A DNA stretch of 56,170 bases from an uncultured Gammaproteobacteria bacterium. GTDB taxonomy: Bacteria > Pseudomonadota > Gammaproteobacteria > GCA-002705445 > GCA-002716945. Below, piece after piece: positions 8,925 to 18,258 of this stretch. Numbering within the stretch: the stretch's first letter is position 1; each line of letters starts with the position of its first letter. Below the pieces are notes generated by a model. The model saw nothing but the letters and a program-made list of their open reading frames with translations, was not told where the DNA came from and did no database searches. A program made the position numbers and the translations under genes. The stretch spans positions 1 to 56,170 of the forward strand of contig CABYTF010000002.1 of assembly GCA_902521725.1 (NCBI GenBank). The letters run 5' to 3'.

Positions 8925-10019
8925 ATGAAACAATTACAAAAATATCTTGTACTTGCTTTACTGGCAGTTCCTTTAGTCGGTTTCACGGGTGGTGCTATGA
9001 CAAATTCTGTCATCAAACCAAACGAGGCAGTCGCATCTCCAGCTCTTAAAAAAGGCTCAAGTGCGAAACTTTATGGACGACTCTGGGCTCAGTACAGTAA
9101 TGAGAAGACTGATGGAAGTAATGCTCAAACTGCAATCTTTGATGATGAAGGTATGGGGCGTATCGGTTTTAAAGGCAAAAACGCTATTGGAAATGGCTAT
9201 GCTGTCAACTATAAAGTTGAATGGGCATTAGATCTTGGTGATGGCGATGCTTCCGGTTTAACAAAGAGCTCAAGTGAAAAATCAAATCCATTTAGTCTGA
9301 AACAAGGTTGGCTGGGAATGTTAACCCCTTATGGTCAATTTAAGTTTGGATCAATGGAGTCACCATATAAATATTTGGCTAAACATGACATTTTGCATGA
9401 TTCACTTGCACAAATGAGGGATACAAACGGTATCTCAGCAGGTACTATGTCTCACTCTAGTTACTGGAGAGGTTCTGGTTTCTACGAACTTAAATCAGGC
9501 AACTTACGATTTGCAGTCATTAAAGGCTTCACTGCTCATGATGGTGATGCAAAAGTTAATTCTAAAGGTGACATCGGGTATGGTATCGAATACAAAAACT
9601 TTTTAGTTAAAGGTTTAGAACTTGTTCATGCTTACAACCATGATGAATCAGCTGATGAAATGAATAGAAAATATACTGTTACTTATAAAACCAAAGTTGG
9701 TGATAACAAGGTAAAAGTATGGTACATGCATGAAGATGTTGAGCTTGATACAAGTATGTTCAAGACAACCGGTAATGGTGAAGTCGATTGGTATGGAATA
9801 ACCTATAAGACTGGACCAATGACCTTAATGTATACAATGTCTGAATCTGATCACGCGACAATTGCTAATGCAGGCGGTGATGCATACAGTTTAGGTATGC
9901 AGTACAAACTGTCTAAAACTAGTAGACTTTATGCGGGTCTTTCTGATTACGATGGAGAATCTGCAGCAGGTGATACAGATTACCGTACATATATACTTGG
10001 TCTAAGACATGACTTCTAA
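8925..10019 (+). CDS. Outer-membrane porin, probably phosphate-starvation induced
   Basis: Gram-negative porin-type beta barrel of 364 aa, with an N-terminal signal peptide (charged MKQLQK, hydrophobic 8-22, likely cleavage around residue 35-40). The mature protein starts with a strand-like KLYGRLWAQYS segment and ends in Phe (LGLRHDF), the outer-membrane assembly signal. It carries a strong ribosome-binding site (agagga, 6 bases before ATG). The Pho-site array upstream and the pst operon next door suggest phosphate or phosphate-ester passage, but the pore's selectivity cannot be read from sequence. It is followed by a long hairpin and a terminator. Confidence 0.88.
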   Translation: MKQLQKYLVLALLAVPLVGFTGGAMTNSVIKPNEAVASPALKKGSSAKLYGRLWAQYSNEKTDGSNAQTAIFDDEGMGRIGFKGKNAIGNGYAVNYKVEWALDLGDGDASGLTKSSSEKSNPFSLKQGWLGMLTPYGQFKFGSMESPYKYLAKHDILHDSLAQMRDTNGISAGTMSHSSYWRGSGFYELKSGNLRFAVIKGFTAHDGDAKVNSKGDIGYGIEYKNFLVKGLELVHAYNHDESADEMNRKYTVTYKTKVGDNKVKVWYMHEDVELDTSMFKTTGNGEVDWYGITYKTGPMTLMYTMSESDHATIANAGGDAYSLGMQYKLSKTSRLYAGLSDYDGESAAGDTDYRTYILGLRHDF

Positions 10020-10037
10020 TCCTTAACGGATGGATGT

Positions 10038-10100
10038 GGTAGCTAGCTCCCTTATTAATTTGACGTTAACAATCAATTAATTTCTCAGCTAGCTACTACC
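10038..10100 (+). other. Long two-part hairpin in the porin 3' UTR
   Basis: Outer arms tagctagct (10040-10048) and agctagcta (10087-10095) pair over 9 bp. Inside them attaatttga (10054-10063) pairs with tcaattaat (10073-10081), allowing one bulge. The structure begins 18 bases after the porin stop and has no T-run, so it is not a terminator by itself. It may protect the transcript's 3' end or be part of a small RNA made from the 3' UTR. Confidence 0.55.
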
Positions 10101-10130
10101 AGAATTGATTCTCATTATATATAACCCCGA

Positions 10131-10158
10131 GGGACAGGTTAACAACCTAGTCCCTTTT
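10131..10158 (+). terminator. Rho-independent terminator after the porin
   Basis: GGGAC a GGTT, loop aac, AACC ta GTCCC, then TTTT at 10155-10158. Nine base pairs are interrupted by one small internal loop. It separates the porin transcript from mgtE, which starts 60 bases further on. Confidence 0.75.
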
Positions 10159-10217
10159 GTGGTATCTTATAGGCAGGAATATGTAATAAATCAATTCAAC
10201 AAGAGAGGTCAGTTAAA

Positions 10218-11585
10218 ATGCCTGCAGAAAGCATTCATAAAGACAATACTGTCACTCTCGATCAACTCTCAGAAGTTCTTGATAGCGGTGCTGTCATCCA
10301 AGCTAAAAATTTATTAAATTCTCTCTATCCATCTGAGATTGCAGATGTAATTGAAAGTACGCCAAGAAATAGAAGAGATCTTCTATGGACATTAGTAAGT
10401 GATGAAAATAAAGGTGAGACTCTTGCTGAGCTCAATGATGAAGTAAGAGAGTATCTTATTGATGAACTTATCGATAGAGATGGAACAGAAGGGCTTGTCA
10501 AAATAGCTGAAAAATTAGATACCGATGATTTAGCAGATATCATTCAATCACTTCCTGATCACTTAACAAGAAAAGCATTAAAAAGTTTAACTAAGCAAAA
10601 TCAAGAAAGGCTTGAAAAAGTATTGTCCTTTGAAGATGGTACAGCAGGCGGGCTAATGAATACTGATACAATTACAATTAGAAGTAATGTCACAGTTGAT
10701 GTCCTTCTCCACTATCTAAGACGTATGAAAAGCCTGCCAGATCAAACTGATAAAATTTTTGTGACTGATAGAATTAATATGTATCATGGATTTGTGTCTC
10801 TAAAAGATGTTCTCGTTGCAGATCCATCAAAATACGTTTTTCAAATCATGCAAAAGGATGACGACCCAATAGATCCAGATCTTGGAGAACATGAAGTATC
10901 GAGAAGATTTGAAAATGCCGATCTTGTCTCAGCAGCCGTAGTAGATAGTCAAGGCTTCTTACTTGGTAGGATCACAGTCGATGATGTTGTTGATGTCATC
11001 AGAGAAGAGGTTGATGAAAGTGTATTAAATATGGCGGGTCTAAAAAAAGACGATGATATATTTGCACCAGTCATACAAAGTACTAAAAGGCGTACACTTT
11101 GGCTTGGTGCTAATTTTTTAACAGCACTACTTGCAGCTGCAGCGATTGGAATTTTTGAAGCAACGATTGAGAAAGTTGTAGCACTTGCGATATTGATGCC
11201 AATTGTAGCAAGCATGGGAGGTATAGCTGGAAGTCAAAGTCTAGCACTCGTTATTAGGGCACAAGCTCTTGATCAAATAGGTTCATCTAACTCAAAACTT
11301 TTAATCCTTAAAGAATCTGCAATCGGATTACTGAATGGAATAATTTGGTCAGGCGTTATTGCAGCCATTGTCTATTTTTGGTTTGACAGTGTTTTCCTTG
11401 GAGGTGTGATTGCAGCTGCTATTATGATCAATCTAATCATTGGCGCTATCAGCGGGGTCAGTCTTCCACTTATTTTAGAGAAACTAGATATCGATCCTGC
11501 CCTCGCCGGAGGTGTGATCTTGACAACTATTACAGATGTTGTCGGATTCGTATCTTTACTGGGAATTGCAACTTTTCTAATGTAA
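10218..11585 (+). CDS. mgtE: Magnesium transporter MgtE
   Basis: Gated Mg2+ channel of the inner membrane, 455 aa, the normal length. The MgtE N domain covers about 25-125, two CBS domains about 130-255, and the five-helix pore domain starts near residue 285 with the conserved ANFLTALLAAAAIG and PIVASMGGIAGSQ segments. The N and CBS domains sense cytoplasmic Mg2+ and close the channel. The ATG follows a gagagg ribosome-binding site. It appears to be a single-gene transcript; there is no sign of the M-box riboswitch known from Firmicutes mgtE. Confidence 0.95.
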   Translation: MPAESIHKDNTVTLDQLSEVLDSGAVIQAKNLLNSLYPSEIADVIESTPRNRRDLLWTLVSDENKGETLAELNDEVREYLIDELIDRDGTEGLVKIAEKLDTDDLADIIQSLPDHLTRKALKSLTKQNQERLEKVLSFEDGTAGGLMNTDTITIRSNVTVDVLLHYLRRMKSLPDQTDKIFVTDRINMYHGFVSLKDVLVADPSKYVFQIMQKDDDPIDPDLGEHEVSRRFENADLVSAAVVDSQGFLLGRITVDDVVDVIREEVDESVLNMAGLKKDDDIFAPVIQSTKRRTLWLGANFLTALLAAAAIGIFEATIEKVVALAILMPIVASMGGIAGSQSLALVIRAQALDQIGSSNSKLLILKESAIGLLNGIIWSGVIAAIVYFWFDSVFLGGVIAAAIMINLIIGAISGVSLPLILEKLDIDPALAGGVILTTITDVVGFVSLLGIATFLM

Positions 11586-11639
11586 GCATTAGTATATTTC
11601 AATAATCTTATATACAAGTGAATTCAACAAATTCACAAG

Positions 11640-11648
11640 TTATCCACA
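11640..11648 (+). promoter_or_regulatory. DnaA box upstream of nrdA
   Basis: Perfect match to the high-affinity DnaA box TTATCCACA, 27 bp upstream of the first NrdR box. DnaA is known to regulate nrdAB in E. coli. The position before nrdA fits that role, though a 9-mer can also occur by chance. Confidence 0.55.
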
Positions 11649-11666
11649 ACCAAATCACAGACTTAA

Positions 11667-11720
11667 ACACAACATATAGTGTTTTTATTGTTATTAAACC
11701 ACTACATTTGGTGATATAAT
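11667..11720 (+). promoter_or_regulatory. Two NrdR boxes overlapping the nrdA promoter
   Basis: Box 1, acacaacatatagtgt (11667-11682), matches the NrdR consensus aCaCwAtATaTwGtGt at 15 of 16 positions. Box 2, ccactacatttggtga (11699-11714), matches at 11 of 16. They are 32 bp apart, three helical turns, as usual for paired NrdR sites. A perfect -10 TATAAT follows at 11715-11720. NrdR bound here would block RNA polymerase when dATP is high. nrdR itself is not in the window. Confidence 0.85.
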
Positions 11721-11751
11721 TGTGTCATAGCTCTCACACCAGAGAAAAATT

Positions 11752-14604
11752 ATGTCAAAAAAAGTAGAAGAACTTAATATAGAAACGCCTTTAAACGCCA
11801 CAGTAGCTGATGAACCGTTGCATGTTGAGCCAGTGCCAGGCAGATATAGAGTGATGAGAAGAAATGGAAAGGTTACAGCTTACGATCCGCATAAGATTGT
11901 TGTAGCTATGACCAAGGCTTTCTTAAGTGTCGAAGGCAGCAGTGCTGCTGCATCATCCAGAATTCACAATGAAGTTGAAAATCTTACTGATAAAGTCGAT
12001 CAAACTATAAGAAGAAGATTTCCAAACGGAGGTGTTGTCCATATCGAAGATATACAAGATCAAGTTGAGTTGGCAATTATGCGCGCTGGCTACCAAGATG
12101 TTGCAAGGGCATACGTTATATATAGAGAAGACAGAGCAAAAGCAAGAAAGCTTGGCGTTGAACAAACAGATGACATGCCGATATCGAAAAATATGATACT
12201 CGATGATGGCTCATCAGCACCAATCGATTTTACCAAACTAAGAAATCTCATTTCTGAGAGCTGTTTAGATATTAAAGATGTCTCGGAGGAATTAATTTTT
12301 GAGACAATAGATAAAAATATTTATGATGGGATAAAAAAATCTGATCTCTCTGACTCTATTTTAATTTCTGTACGACCACTCATTGAAAAAGATCCTAACT
12401 ATTCTTATGTCCTCGCAAGATTATTATCCAATTCTATGGCGGAAGAGGCTTATGGATTTCTTGGGCTTGACATAAATGATCTAAGTATGAATGCAATGAA
12501 TAAATCATACTCTGAATATTTTACTAGTTATATTAAAAAAGGCGTTGAACTCAAGCATCTAGATCCTGAATTGCTCAATTATGATATTGAGTTACTGGCA
12601 AAGAATATTGACCTAACAAGAGATATGCAGTTTACCTATCTTGGGCTTCAAACACTTTATGACAGATACTTCATTCATCATAACGAAACAAGATTTGAAT
12701 TATCTCAGGCTTTCTTTATGAGAGTAGCAATGGGTCTAGCAATCAATGAAAATGACCGTGAAGCAAGAACAATCGAATTTTATAAATTATTGTCCTCGTT
12801 TGATTTTATGTCTAGTACTCCTACGTTGTTTAACTCAGCTACACTGAAACCTCAATTGTCATCATGCTATCTTTCTACTATCCCCGATGATCTACGAGGA
12901 ATATTTGAGGGAATAAGCGACGATGCTATGCTTTCAAAGTTTGCAGGCGGTTTAGGAAACGACTGGTCACAGGTGAGGGCTCTTGGTTCTTACATCGAAG
13001 GCACTAACGGAAAAAGTCAGGGAGTCATTCCATTTCTCAAAGTTGCTAATGACACTGCTGTAGCTGTCAATCAAGGCGGCAAAAGAAAAGGTGCGATGTG
13101 CGCTTATTTAGAAACTTGGCACTTAGACATAGAACAGTTTCTAGAGCTTAGAAAAAATACAGGTGATGAGAGAAGAAGAACTCATGACATGAACACTGCT
13201 AATTGGATTCCAGATCTATTTATGAAACGTGTTCACGCTAATGAAGAATGGACCCTGTTTTCACCTTCAGATACACCTGATTTACATGATTTGTACGGAC
13301 TAGAATTTGAGGAAAAATATACCGAATATGAAGATTTAGCTAAAACTGGTGGCATAAAAAACTTTAAAACTGTTAATGCAGTAGATATATGGAGAAAAAT
13401 CTTGAGCATGCTCTTTGAGACAGGGCACCCATGGATTACATTCAAAGACCCATGCAATATTAGATCGCCACAACAGCACAGAGGCGTAGTTCATTCCTCT
13501 AATCTGTGTACTGAGATAACACTCAATACATCTAAAGACGAAATAGCAGTATGCAATTTAGGCTCTGTTAATTTAGCCGCTCACATCACTAATGATGGAA
13601 AAATAAATACTGAAAAATTAAAGACAACAATCTCTACTGCAATGAGAATGCTTGATAATGTTATTGAATATAATTATTACAGTGTTGATAAAGCAAAAAA
13701 CTCAAACCTAAAGCATCGACCAGTTGGCATGGGCATTATGGGATTCCAGGATGCTCTATATAAAATTCGTGTTCCATATGAATCCGAAGAGGCAGTTGAT
13801 TTTGCTGATAAGAGCATGGAGTACGTTAGTTACTTTGCAATCGAAGCATCAATGGAACTTGCAAAAGAGCGAGGTGCATATGAATCATTTGATGGTTCAT
13901 TATGGAGCCAGGGAATACTGCCGATAGATAGTCTTAAGAAACTTAAGAAGATTCGTGGTAAATATTTAGATGTTAATCTAGATGAAAGTCTTAAATGGGA
14001 TGAACTAAGAGACAAAATAAAAGCCAATGGCATGAGAAATTCTAATACACTTGCTATAGCTCCTACTGCAACTATCTCAAATATTTGTGGTGTCTCACAA
14101 TCGATAGAGCCAACTTATCAAAACTTATATGTTAAATCTAATCTATCGGGAGAATTTACTGTGATCAATCCTTACTTAATTAATGATTTGAAATCACGTG
14201 ATTTATGGGATGAAGTTATGATAAAAGATCTGAAATATTTTGATGGACAACTACAGCCTATCAACCGAGTTCCAGACGATTTAAAAGCTATCTATTCAAC
14301 ATGCTTTGAGATAGATACTAGATGGTTGGTTGAAGCAGCCGCTCGAAGACAAAAGTGGATCGATCAATCACAATCACTAAATTTATATATACCTGATTCT
14401 GATGGTAAAAAACTTGAAAGCGCATATAAGCTTGCTTGGATAAGAGGGCTTAAAACTACATATTACCTACGCTCGTTGGGTGCGACTCATGTAGAGAAAA
14501 GCACGTCAGATACTAGCGGCTCAAACTTAAATGCTGTTAAGTCAAATGATGATGAAGTTAAACAGTGTCTAATAGATGATCCAGATTGTGAGGCATGTCA
14601 ATAA
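11752..14604 (+). CDS. nrdA: Class Ia ribonucleoside-diphosphate reductase, alpha subunit
   Basis: Makes deoxyribonucleotides from ribonucleoside diphosphates aerobically, together with NrdB. At 950 aa it is the long form. A first ATP-cone (about 30-130) senses ATP/dATP, and a second, degenerate cone-like region follows (about 160-245) before the catalytic barrel. Visible catalytic parts are the SSCYLST cysteine, NLCTEI (radical Cys and Glu), the CNLGSVNL partner cysteine, and a C-terminal CxxC (CEACQ) that passes electrons from thioredoxin or glutaredoxin. The stop codon overlaps the start of a 42-codon reading frame. Confidence 0.97.
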   Translation: MSKKVEELNIETPLNATVADEPLHVEPVPGRYRVMRRNGKVTAYDPHKIVVAMTKAFLSVEGSSAAASSRIHNEVENLTDKVDQTIRRRFPNGGVVHIEDIQDQVELAIMRAGYQDVARAYVIYREDRAKARKLGVEQTDDMPISKNMILDDGSSAPIDFTKLRNLISESCLDIKDVSEELIFETIDKNIYDGIKKSDLSDSILISVRPLIEKDPNYSYVLARLLSNSMAEEAYGFLGLDINDLSMNAMNKSYSEYFTSYIKKGVELKHLDPELLNYDIELLAKNIDLTRDMQFTYLGLQTLYDRYFIHHNETRFELSQAFFMRVAMGLAINENDREARTIEFYKLLSSFDFMSSTPTLFNSATLKPQLSSCYLSTIPDDLRGIFEGISDDAMLSKFAGGLGNDWSQVRALGSYIEGTNGKSQGVIPFLKVANDTAVAVNQGGKRKGAMCAYLETWHLDIEQFLELRKNTGDERRRTHDMNTANWIPDLFMKRVHANEEWTLFSPSDTPDLHDLYGLEFEEKYTEYEDLAKTGGIKNFKTVNAVDIWRKILSMLFETGHPWITFKDPCNIRSPQQHRGVVHSSNLCTEITLNTSKDEIAVCNLGSVNLAAHITNDGKINTEKLKTTISTAMRMLDNVIEYNYYSVDKAKNSNLKHRPVGMGIMGFQDALYKIRVPYESEEAVDFADKSMEYVSYFAIEASMELAKERGAYESFDGSLWSQGILPIDSLKKLKKIRGKYLDVNLDESLKWDELRDKIKANGMRNSNTLAIAPTATISNICGVSQSIEPTYQNLYVKSNLSGEFTVINPYLINDLKSRDLWDEVMIKDLKYFDGQLQPINRVPDDLKAIYSTCFEIDTRWLVEAAARRQKWIDQSQSLNLYIPDSDGKKLESAYKLAWIRGLKTTYYLRSLGATHVEKSTSDTSGSNLNAVKSNDDEVKQCLIDDPDCEACQ

Positions 14605-14732
14605 TGAATATATATATACCAGATTTTGTAATCTATTTAATTGCAGTTACTGCGACCATATTGGTGATTATGAAACTTAAACAATATGAAAACGAAAGAA
14701 TTGAAGCTTTAAGAGAAGCTGAGAAAAATTAA
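14604..14732 (+). CDS. 42-aa single-pass membrane microprotein between nrdA and nrdB
   Basis: The ATG at 14604 overlaps the nrdA stop by one base (taATG), which suggests translational coupling. The peptide begins MNIYIPD, has one hydrophobic helix (about 8-24, FVIYLIAVTATILVIMK) and ends in a charged helix rich in Glu, Lys and Arg. The stop is 12 bases before nrdB, and the nrdB ribosome-binding site (aaggag) starts right after it. I do not recognise the family. It could be a membrane tether or regulator for the reductase, or simply a spacer frame. The coupling and the clean membrane helix plus charged tail favour a real gene. Confidence 0.65.
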   Translation: MNIYIPDFVIYLIAVTATILVIMKLKQYENERIEALREAEKN

Positions 14733-14744
14733 AAGGAGATAATT

Positions 14745-15953
14745 ATGTATAACTGGGACGACCCAATAAATGACGCACTAAGTAAACCAGACATAGTGCC
14801 AGAGAAAAAAGTGCATGAAGCACAAAATATAGAATCAATCAGTAATGACCACATGGCTGATTCAAATGTTGATCATATGCCTGAGCCTAAACCAACTGGT
14901 GTTGGTTCAACAGGAATGGAAAACATCGAACATGGCGCTAAGCGAATACAAGTCGATGATAAGGCGATTATTAATTGTAGAGCTGATTTAAATCAACTCG
15001 TACCATTTAAGTACAAGTGGGCTTGGCAAAAATATTTAGACGGCTCAGCGAATCACTGGATGCCTGAAGAAATACCTATGCATGATGACATCAAATGCTG
15101 GAACGATCCTCAAGCACTTAGACCAGAAGAAAGAGAAATGGTTGAGAGAAACCTTGGATTCTTCTCAACAGCTGACTCTTTGGTTGCAAATAATCTAGTC
15201 TTGGCAGTTTACAAACATATAACCAATCCTGAGTGTAGACAATATTTATTGAGACAAGCATTCGAAGAGGCAATACATACACACGCCTATCAATACTGTG
15301 TTCAATCATTAGGATTAGATGAAGCAAGGATATTTAACATGTATCGAGAGCTTCCAGCAGTTGCAACTAAAGCAGAGTGGGCTCTTCCATTTACTCAGAG
15401 TCTTGGTGACCCTACATTTAAGACAGGGACACACAAAGATAATCAGAGACTCTTAAGAGACTTAATTGCTTTTTATGTCGTCTTCGAAGGCATCTTCTTC
15501 TATGTGGGATTCACACAGATCTTGTCACTTGGAAGGAGAAATAAATTAACAGGTGTGTCGCAACAGTTTCAATACATTTTAAGAGACGAGTCTATGCATA
15601 TGAACTTTGGAATTGATGTAATTAATCAGATCAAAAACGAAAATCCAACCTTATGGACTGAGGAGTTTCAACAAGAAATGATTAATCTGATCACCAAAGG
15701 AGTTGAGCTAGAGACTCAATACGGTCGTGATACTATGCCAAAACCTATGTTAGGGATGGACGCTCAAAAGTTTGAGGAATATATCAAGTTCATTGCAAAC
15801 AGAAGGTTTGAGAGTATTGGGCTGCCTCATCAATATCCAGGCGCAACAAATCCTTTCGAATGGATGTCTGAAATGATGGACTTAAATAAAGAGAAAAATT
15901 TCTTTGAGACACGTGTTACTGAATATAAAACCGGTGGTCAACTCAAGTTCTAG
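14745..15953 (+). CDS. nrdB: Class Ia ribonucleoside-diphosphate reductase, beta subunit
   Basis: Holds the di-iron tyrosyl radical that starts catalysis in NrdA. 402 aa, with a ~75-residue acidic extension before the ferritin-like core. The iron ligands are seen in [12 protein letters not shown] and in DESMHMNFG. The radical tyrosine is kept: Tyr182, four residues after the ligand His as in E. coli Y122. The C-terminal tail that docks on NrdA ends in GGQLKF. It has a strong aaggag ribosome-binding site. The 3' end overlaps the convergent DUF6580 gene by 11 bp. Confidence 0.96.
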   Translation: MYNWDDPINDALSKPDIVPEKKVHEAQNIESISNDHMADSNVDHMPEPKPTGVGSTGMENIEHGAKRIQVDDKAIINCRADLNQLVPFKYKWAWQKYLDGSANHWMPEEIPMHDDIKCWNDPQALRPEEREMVERNLGFFSTADSLVANNLVLAVYKHITNPECRQYLLRQAFEEAIHTHAYQYCVQSLGLDEARIFNMYRELPAVATKAEWALPFTQSLGDPTFKTGTHKDNQRLLRDLIAFYVVFEGIFFYVGFTQILSLGRRNKLTGVSQQFQYILRDESMHMNFGIDVINQIKNENPTLWTEEFQQEMINLITKGVELETQYGRDTMPKPMLGMDAQKFEEYIKFIANRRFESIGLPHQYPGATNPFEWMSEMMDLNKEKNFFETRVTEYKTGGQLKF

Positions 15954-16467
15954 GCTCTCCCCTCGTACTCCTTGACTTTACTAGCTGTTTTCTGCTGACA
16001 GCTAGTAAGGCATGGAAGATTGTGATAAAAACAATCGTTGAGAGTAGTAGATTAATACCGAACAATAATCCTCGACTGTAAGTCTCAGCTAAAAGAGTAG
16101 TGGTATACACACTATTATATGCTAAGTAGTGACCGAAGTTAGTGACAATAAAAAATATTATGTTAGCTTGCAGCCCATACAACATACTTTTGGTTAGTGA
16201 GTATATTACTTCGTTCCTATAGATAACTAAAACAATAATGAAGTAAGACAGATAGATTGATAAATTAGATACATGTAAGCCATAGAGTAAATCAGAGAAA
16301 AGTTGTGCGCCAAAGATCATCAACAATAATCTATACTTGTTATGAATAAAATACGATCCGATTATAATCACTGCTAAGAAAGGCGATATGTTTATGAAAG
16401 TACTTGATAATTTACTTACAATGAGAAGTAAGAATATCGATAATTCAGTAAAGATAGTTCTATTCAT
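15943..16467 (-). CDS. DUF6580 / ECF S-component-like membrane protein, B12-linked
   Basis: 174-aa integral membrane protein with about five to six hydrophobic segments. The order of motifs ([32 protein letters not shown], a [15 protein letters not shown] segment before the last helix pair) resembles DUF6580 proteins, which look like substrate-binding S components of ECF transporters. It starts 15 bp after the BtuB-like gene, in the same riboswitch-controlled transcript, so the likely cargo is cobalamin or a precursor crossing the inner membrane. No ECF ATPase or T component is nearby. The end overlaps nrdB by 11 bp. The family call is moderately sure; the transport role is inferred. Confidence 0.7.
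   Translation of the reverse strand: MNRTIFTELSIFLLLIVSKLSSTFINISPFLAVIIIGSYFIHNKYRLLLMIFGAQLFSDLLYGLHVSNLSIYLSYFIIVLVIYRNEVIYSLTKSMLYGLQANIIFFIVTNFGHYLAYNSVYTTTLLAETYSRGLLFGINLLLSTIVFITIFHALLAVSRKQLVKSRSTRGEPRT
15978..16008. repeat. Perfect 11-bp inverted repeat at the nrdB / DUF6580 convergent end
   Basis: ttactagctgt (15978-15988) and acagctagtaa (15998-16008) flank a 9-bp loop. It lies 25 bp after the nrdB stop and inside the last codons of the minus-strand gene. No T-run follows on either strand, so it is not a classical terminator, but it may act as an mRNA 3'-end barrier for nrdB. Confidence 0.6.
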
Positions 16468-16482
16468 TTAGATGCCATTCTA

Positions 16483-18258
16483 TCAATAATCTAACGTATA
16501 TGTAACAAAGAGTGACCTATCTAGAGTATGATATCCGTGAGCTGTCCTGTAAGGTCTATCGAAGATATTCTTCATGCTTAAAGAGATTGTACCTGTATCA
16601 AGTCGTGTCCTATAGTTTACATTGGCTATATAATATGAGCCTAAATTTATATCTGCAAATGCTGACGCTTTTCTAGTACCTTCAGCTAAAATATTAAATC
16701 TTAGAGAACTATTTGGTTTAAAATTATAAATTACATCTGCATTCAGCTTATGTTTACTTCGTTTTGTTAAGGGTTGATTATTTTTTGTATCTTCTGGATT
16801 CATATATGTGTAACCAATATCATATATGAAAGGACGTATGTTTGATTGTACTCTCATTTCTAAACCCGTTATTAATGCATCAGATAGATATATCTGTGAA
16901 TTAATATCCGCCTCAATTAGGTTTTTCAATCTCGTTTTAAAAGCCGTTCCTCTGATAAATGTATTCTCATTTACATATCTTTTGACTCCAAATTCATAAG
17001 AAAACGACTCTTCAGGTTTATGTGTTGCATCACCAGATCCATCAGTCGCATAAAGGTCTGTTGCATCTGCTGGTCTATAGGATTTGGTAATATTAAATGA
17101 ATATACATTATTATCTGAAAGTAAAGATACTCCAAAGTTCCCAGAAGTAAAATGTCCAGCTTGTGAGTGATCTGTATGTCTTGCCCCGAAGTTCAATCGA
17201 TATGATGGGTATGACATTTCATTCTGGTAAAAATATTCTTTATTATTGTGTTGTGCAGTGAATCGACTTTCATAGGCTGTTCCACCATATACAAGTTCAC
17301 TCATATGCTCTTTTGTATAAATAAGTCCAATTTTTTGTACAACATTACTCCCTACATTCGTGTAGGAAAGATCATAAATATCCCTGAGAGTATCGGTGAA
17401 GTCGCTTGAACCTACTTTTTTTTGGATAATCCTATTTTGAGAACCTATAATTTTTATTTCAAAAATGTCTTCATTAATAAATTTCTTAAGGTCAAAGTTG
17501 TAAAAGTAATCATCATGATCCTGATTCTCATTAGTGCCAAAGCTGTCATATTGCGTATTACCATTCGAGTTGTATAGCTTAGTAGAAAAAACATAATCAT
17601 TTATCTCCTTGCTCAAACCGATACTTATGTTGTCTGTATTATATGCATGCCTTTTATTAGAATAACGACCCGCAGTCTTAGATTTCGATTCTTTTCTGTT
17701 AGCATTAATATTCATCTTGAATCCATTTAGACTATAATTTTGACTCAACGATGTAGTATTGGTCGACCATGATCCAGTCGATATTTTTATTGAATTTGAA
17801 TTCTCTTTAGTCTTTATGTTGATAATACCACCAATAGTTCTAGCTCCATGAAGCGATGATGATGACCCTTTTATAATTTCTATCCTGTCAATGGAGTCAA
17901 TTGAAATGTTTTGTATTGGTGCTAGAGCAAGTGTGCCTGGATTCAGCTCAACCCCATCAAGTATAATCTTTGTATGATTGCTCTCAGTACCTCTTGTAAA
18001 AATAGATGTTAATTGTCCAATTCCTCCGTTAGAGGTTATATTTATAGAGCTTATAGAGCTCAATAATTCTTGCATATCAGCGAAGCCTCTCATTTCTATA
18101 TCTGAACTAGTGAATACTTCCATAGATGCAGGCGAAGTATGGATATCTATTGGTGAGATTGAATTGCCTACTACAATTGGGTTTAATGTTTCACTTGCCT
18201 GTGTGAGACTGAAAAATGTAAATAAAGCGTTCAATAATATAATTTTTCTAAAGTTCAT
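16483..18258 (-). CDS. btuB: TonB-dependent cobalamin receptor, BtuB-like
   Basis: Outer-membrane receptor of 591 aa. It has a signal peptide (about 1-21), a plug domain with an IVVGNSISPI TonB-box-like start and the SMEVFTSSDIEMRG and IIKGSSSSLHGARTIGGIINI plug segments, then a 22-strand barrel ending in YTLDY with a terminal aromatic residue. The length is close to E. coli BtuB (~614). The cobalamin riboswitch in its leader is the strongest evidence for the substrate; barrel sequence alone would not show it. A clear ribosome-binding site (gagga) precedes the ATG. It lies 15 bp upstream of the DUF6580 gene. Confidence 0.88.
   Translation of the reverse strand: MNFRKIILLNALFTFFSLTQASETLNPIVVGNSISPIDIHTSPASMEVFTSSDIEMRGFADMQELLSSISSINITSNGGIGQLTSIFTRGTESNHTKIILDGVELNPGTLALAPIQNISIDSIDRIEIIKGSSSSLHGARTIGGIINIKTKENSNSIKISTGSWSTNTTSLSQNYSLNGFKMNINANRKESKSKTAGRYSNKRHAYNTDNISIGLSKEINDYVFSTKLYNSNGNTQYDSFGTNENQDHDDYFYNFDLKKFINEDIFEIKIIGSQNRIIQKKVGSSDFTDTLRDIYDLSYTNVGSNVVQKIGLIYTKEHMSELVYGGTAYESRFTAQHNNKEYFYQNEMSYPSYRLNFGARHTDHSQAGHFTSGNFGVSLLSDNNVYSFNITKSYRPADATDLYATDGSGDATHKPEESFSYEFGVKRYVNENTFIRGTAFKTRLKNLIEADINSQIYLSDALITGLEMRVQSNIRPFIYDIGYTYMNPEDTKNNQPLTKRSKHKLNADVIYNFKPNSSLRFNILAEGTRKASAFADINLGSYYIANVNYRTRLDTGTISLSMKNIFDRPYRTAHGYHTLDRSLFVTYTLDY

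Noticed and set aside
8861-9049. 62-codon frame overlapping the start of the first porin
   Set aside because: It begins in the porin leader and runs out of frame through the signal-peptide codons; no protein features, and the porin has the ribosome-binding site.
10159-10217. M-box magnesium riboswitch upstream of mgtE
   Set aside because: The leader is short, follows a terminator, and lacks the conserved M-box segments; that class is mostly Firmicutes.
10105-10317. 70-codon frame across the terminator before mgtE
   Set aside because: It reads through a terminator hairpin and into mgtE in another frame; no ribosome-binding site.
11640-11648. Replication origin near the DnaA box
   Set aside because: Only a single perfect DnaA box is seen, with no cluster of boxes, no AT-rich unwinding repeats and no dnaA/dnaN/gidA genes; promoter control of nrdA is the better reading.
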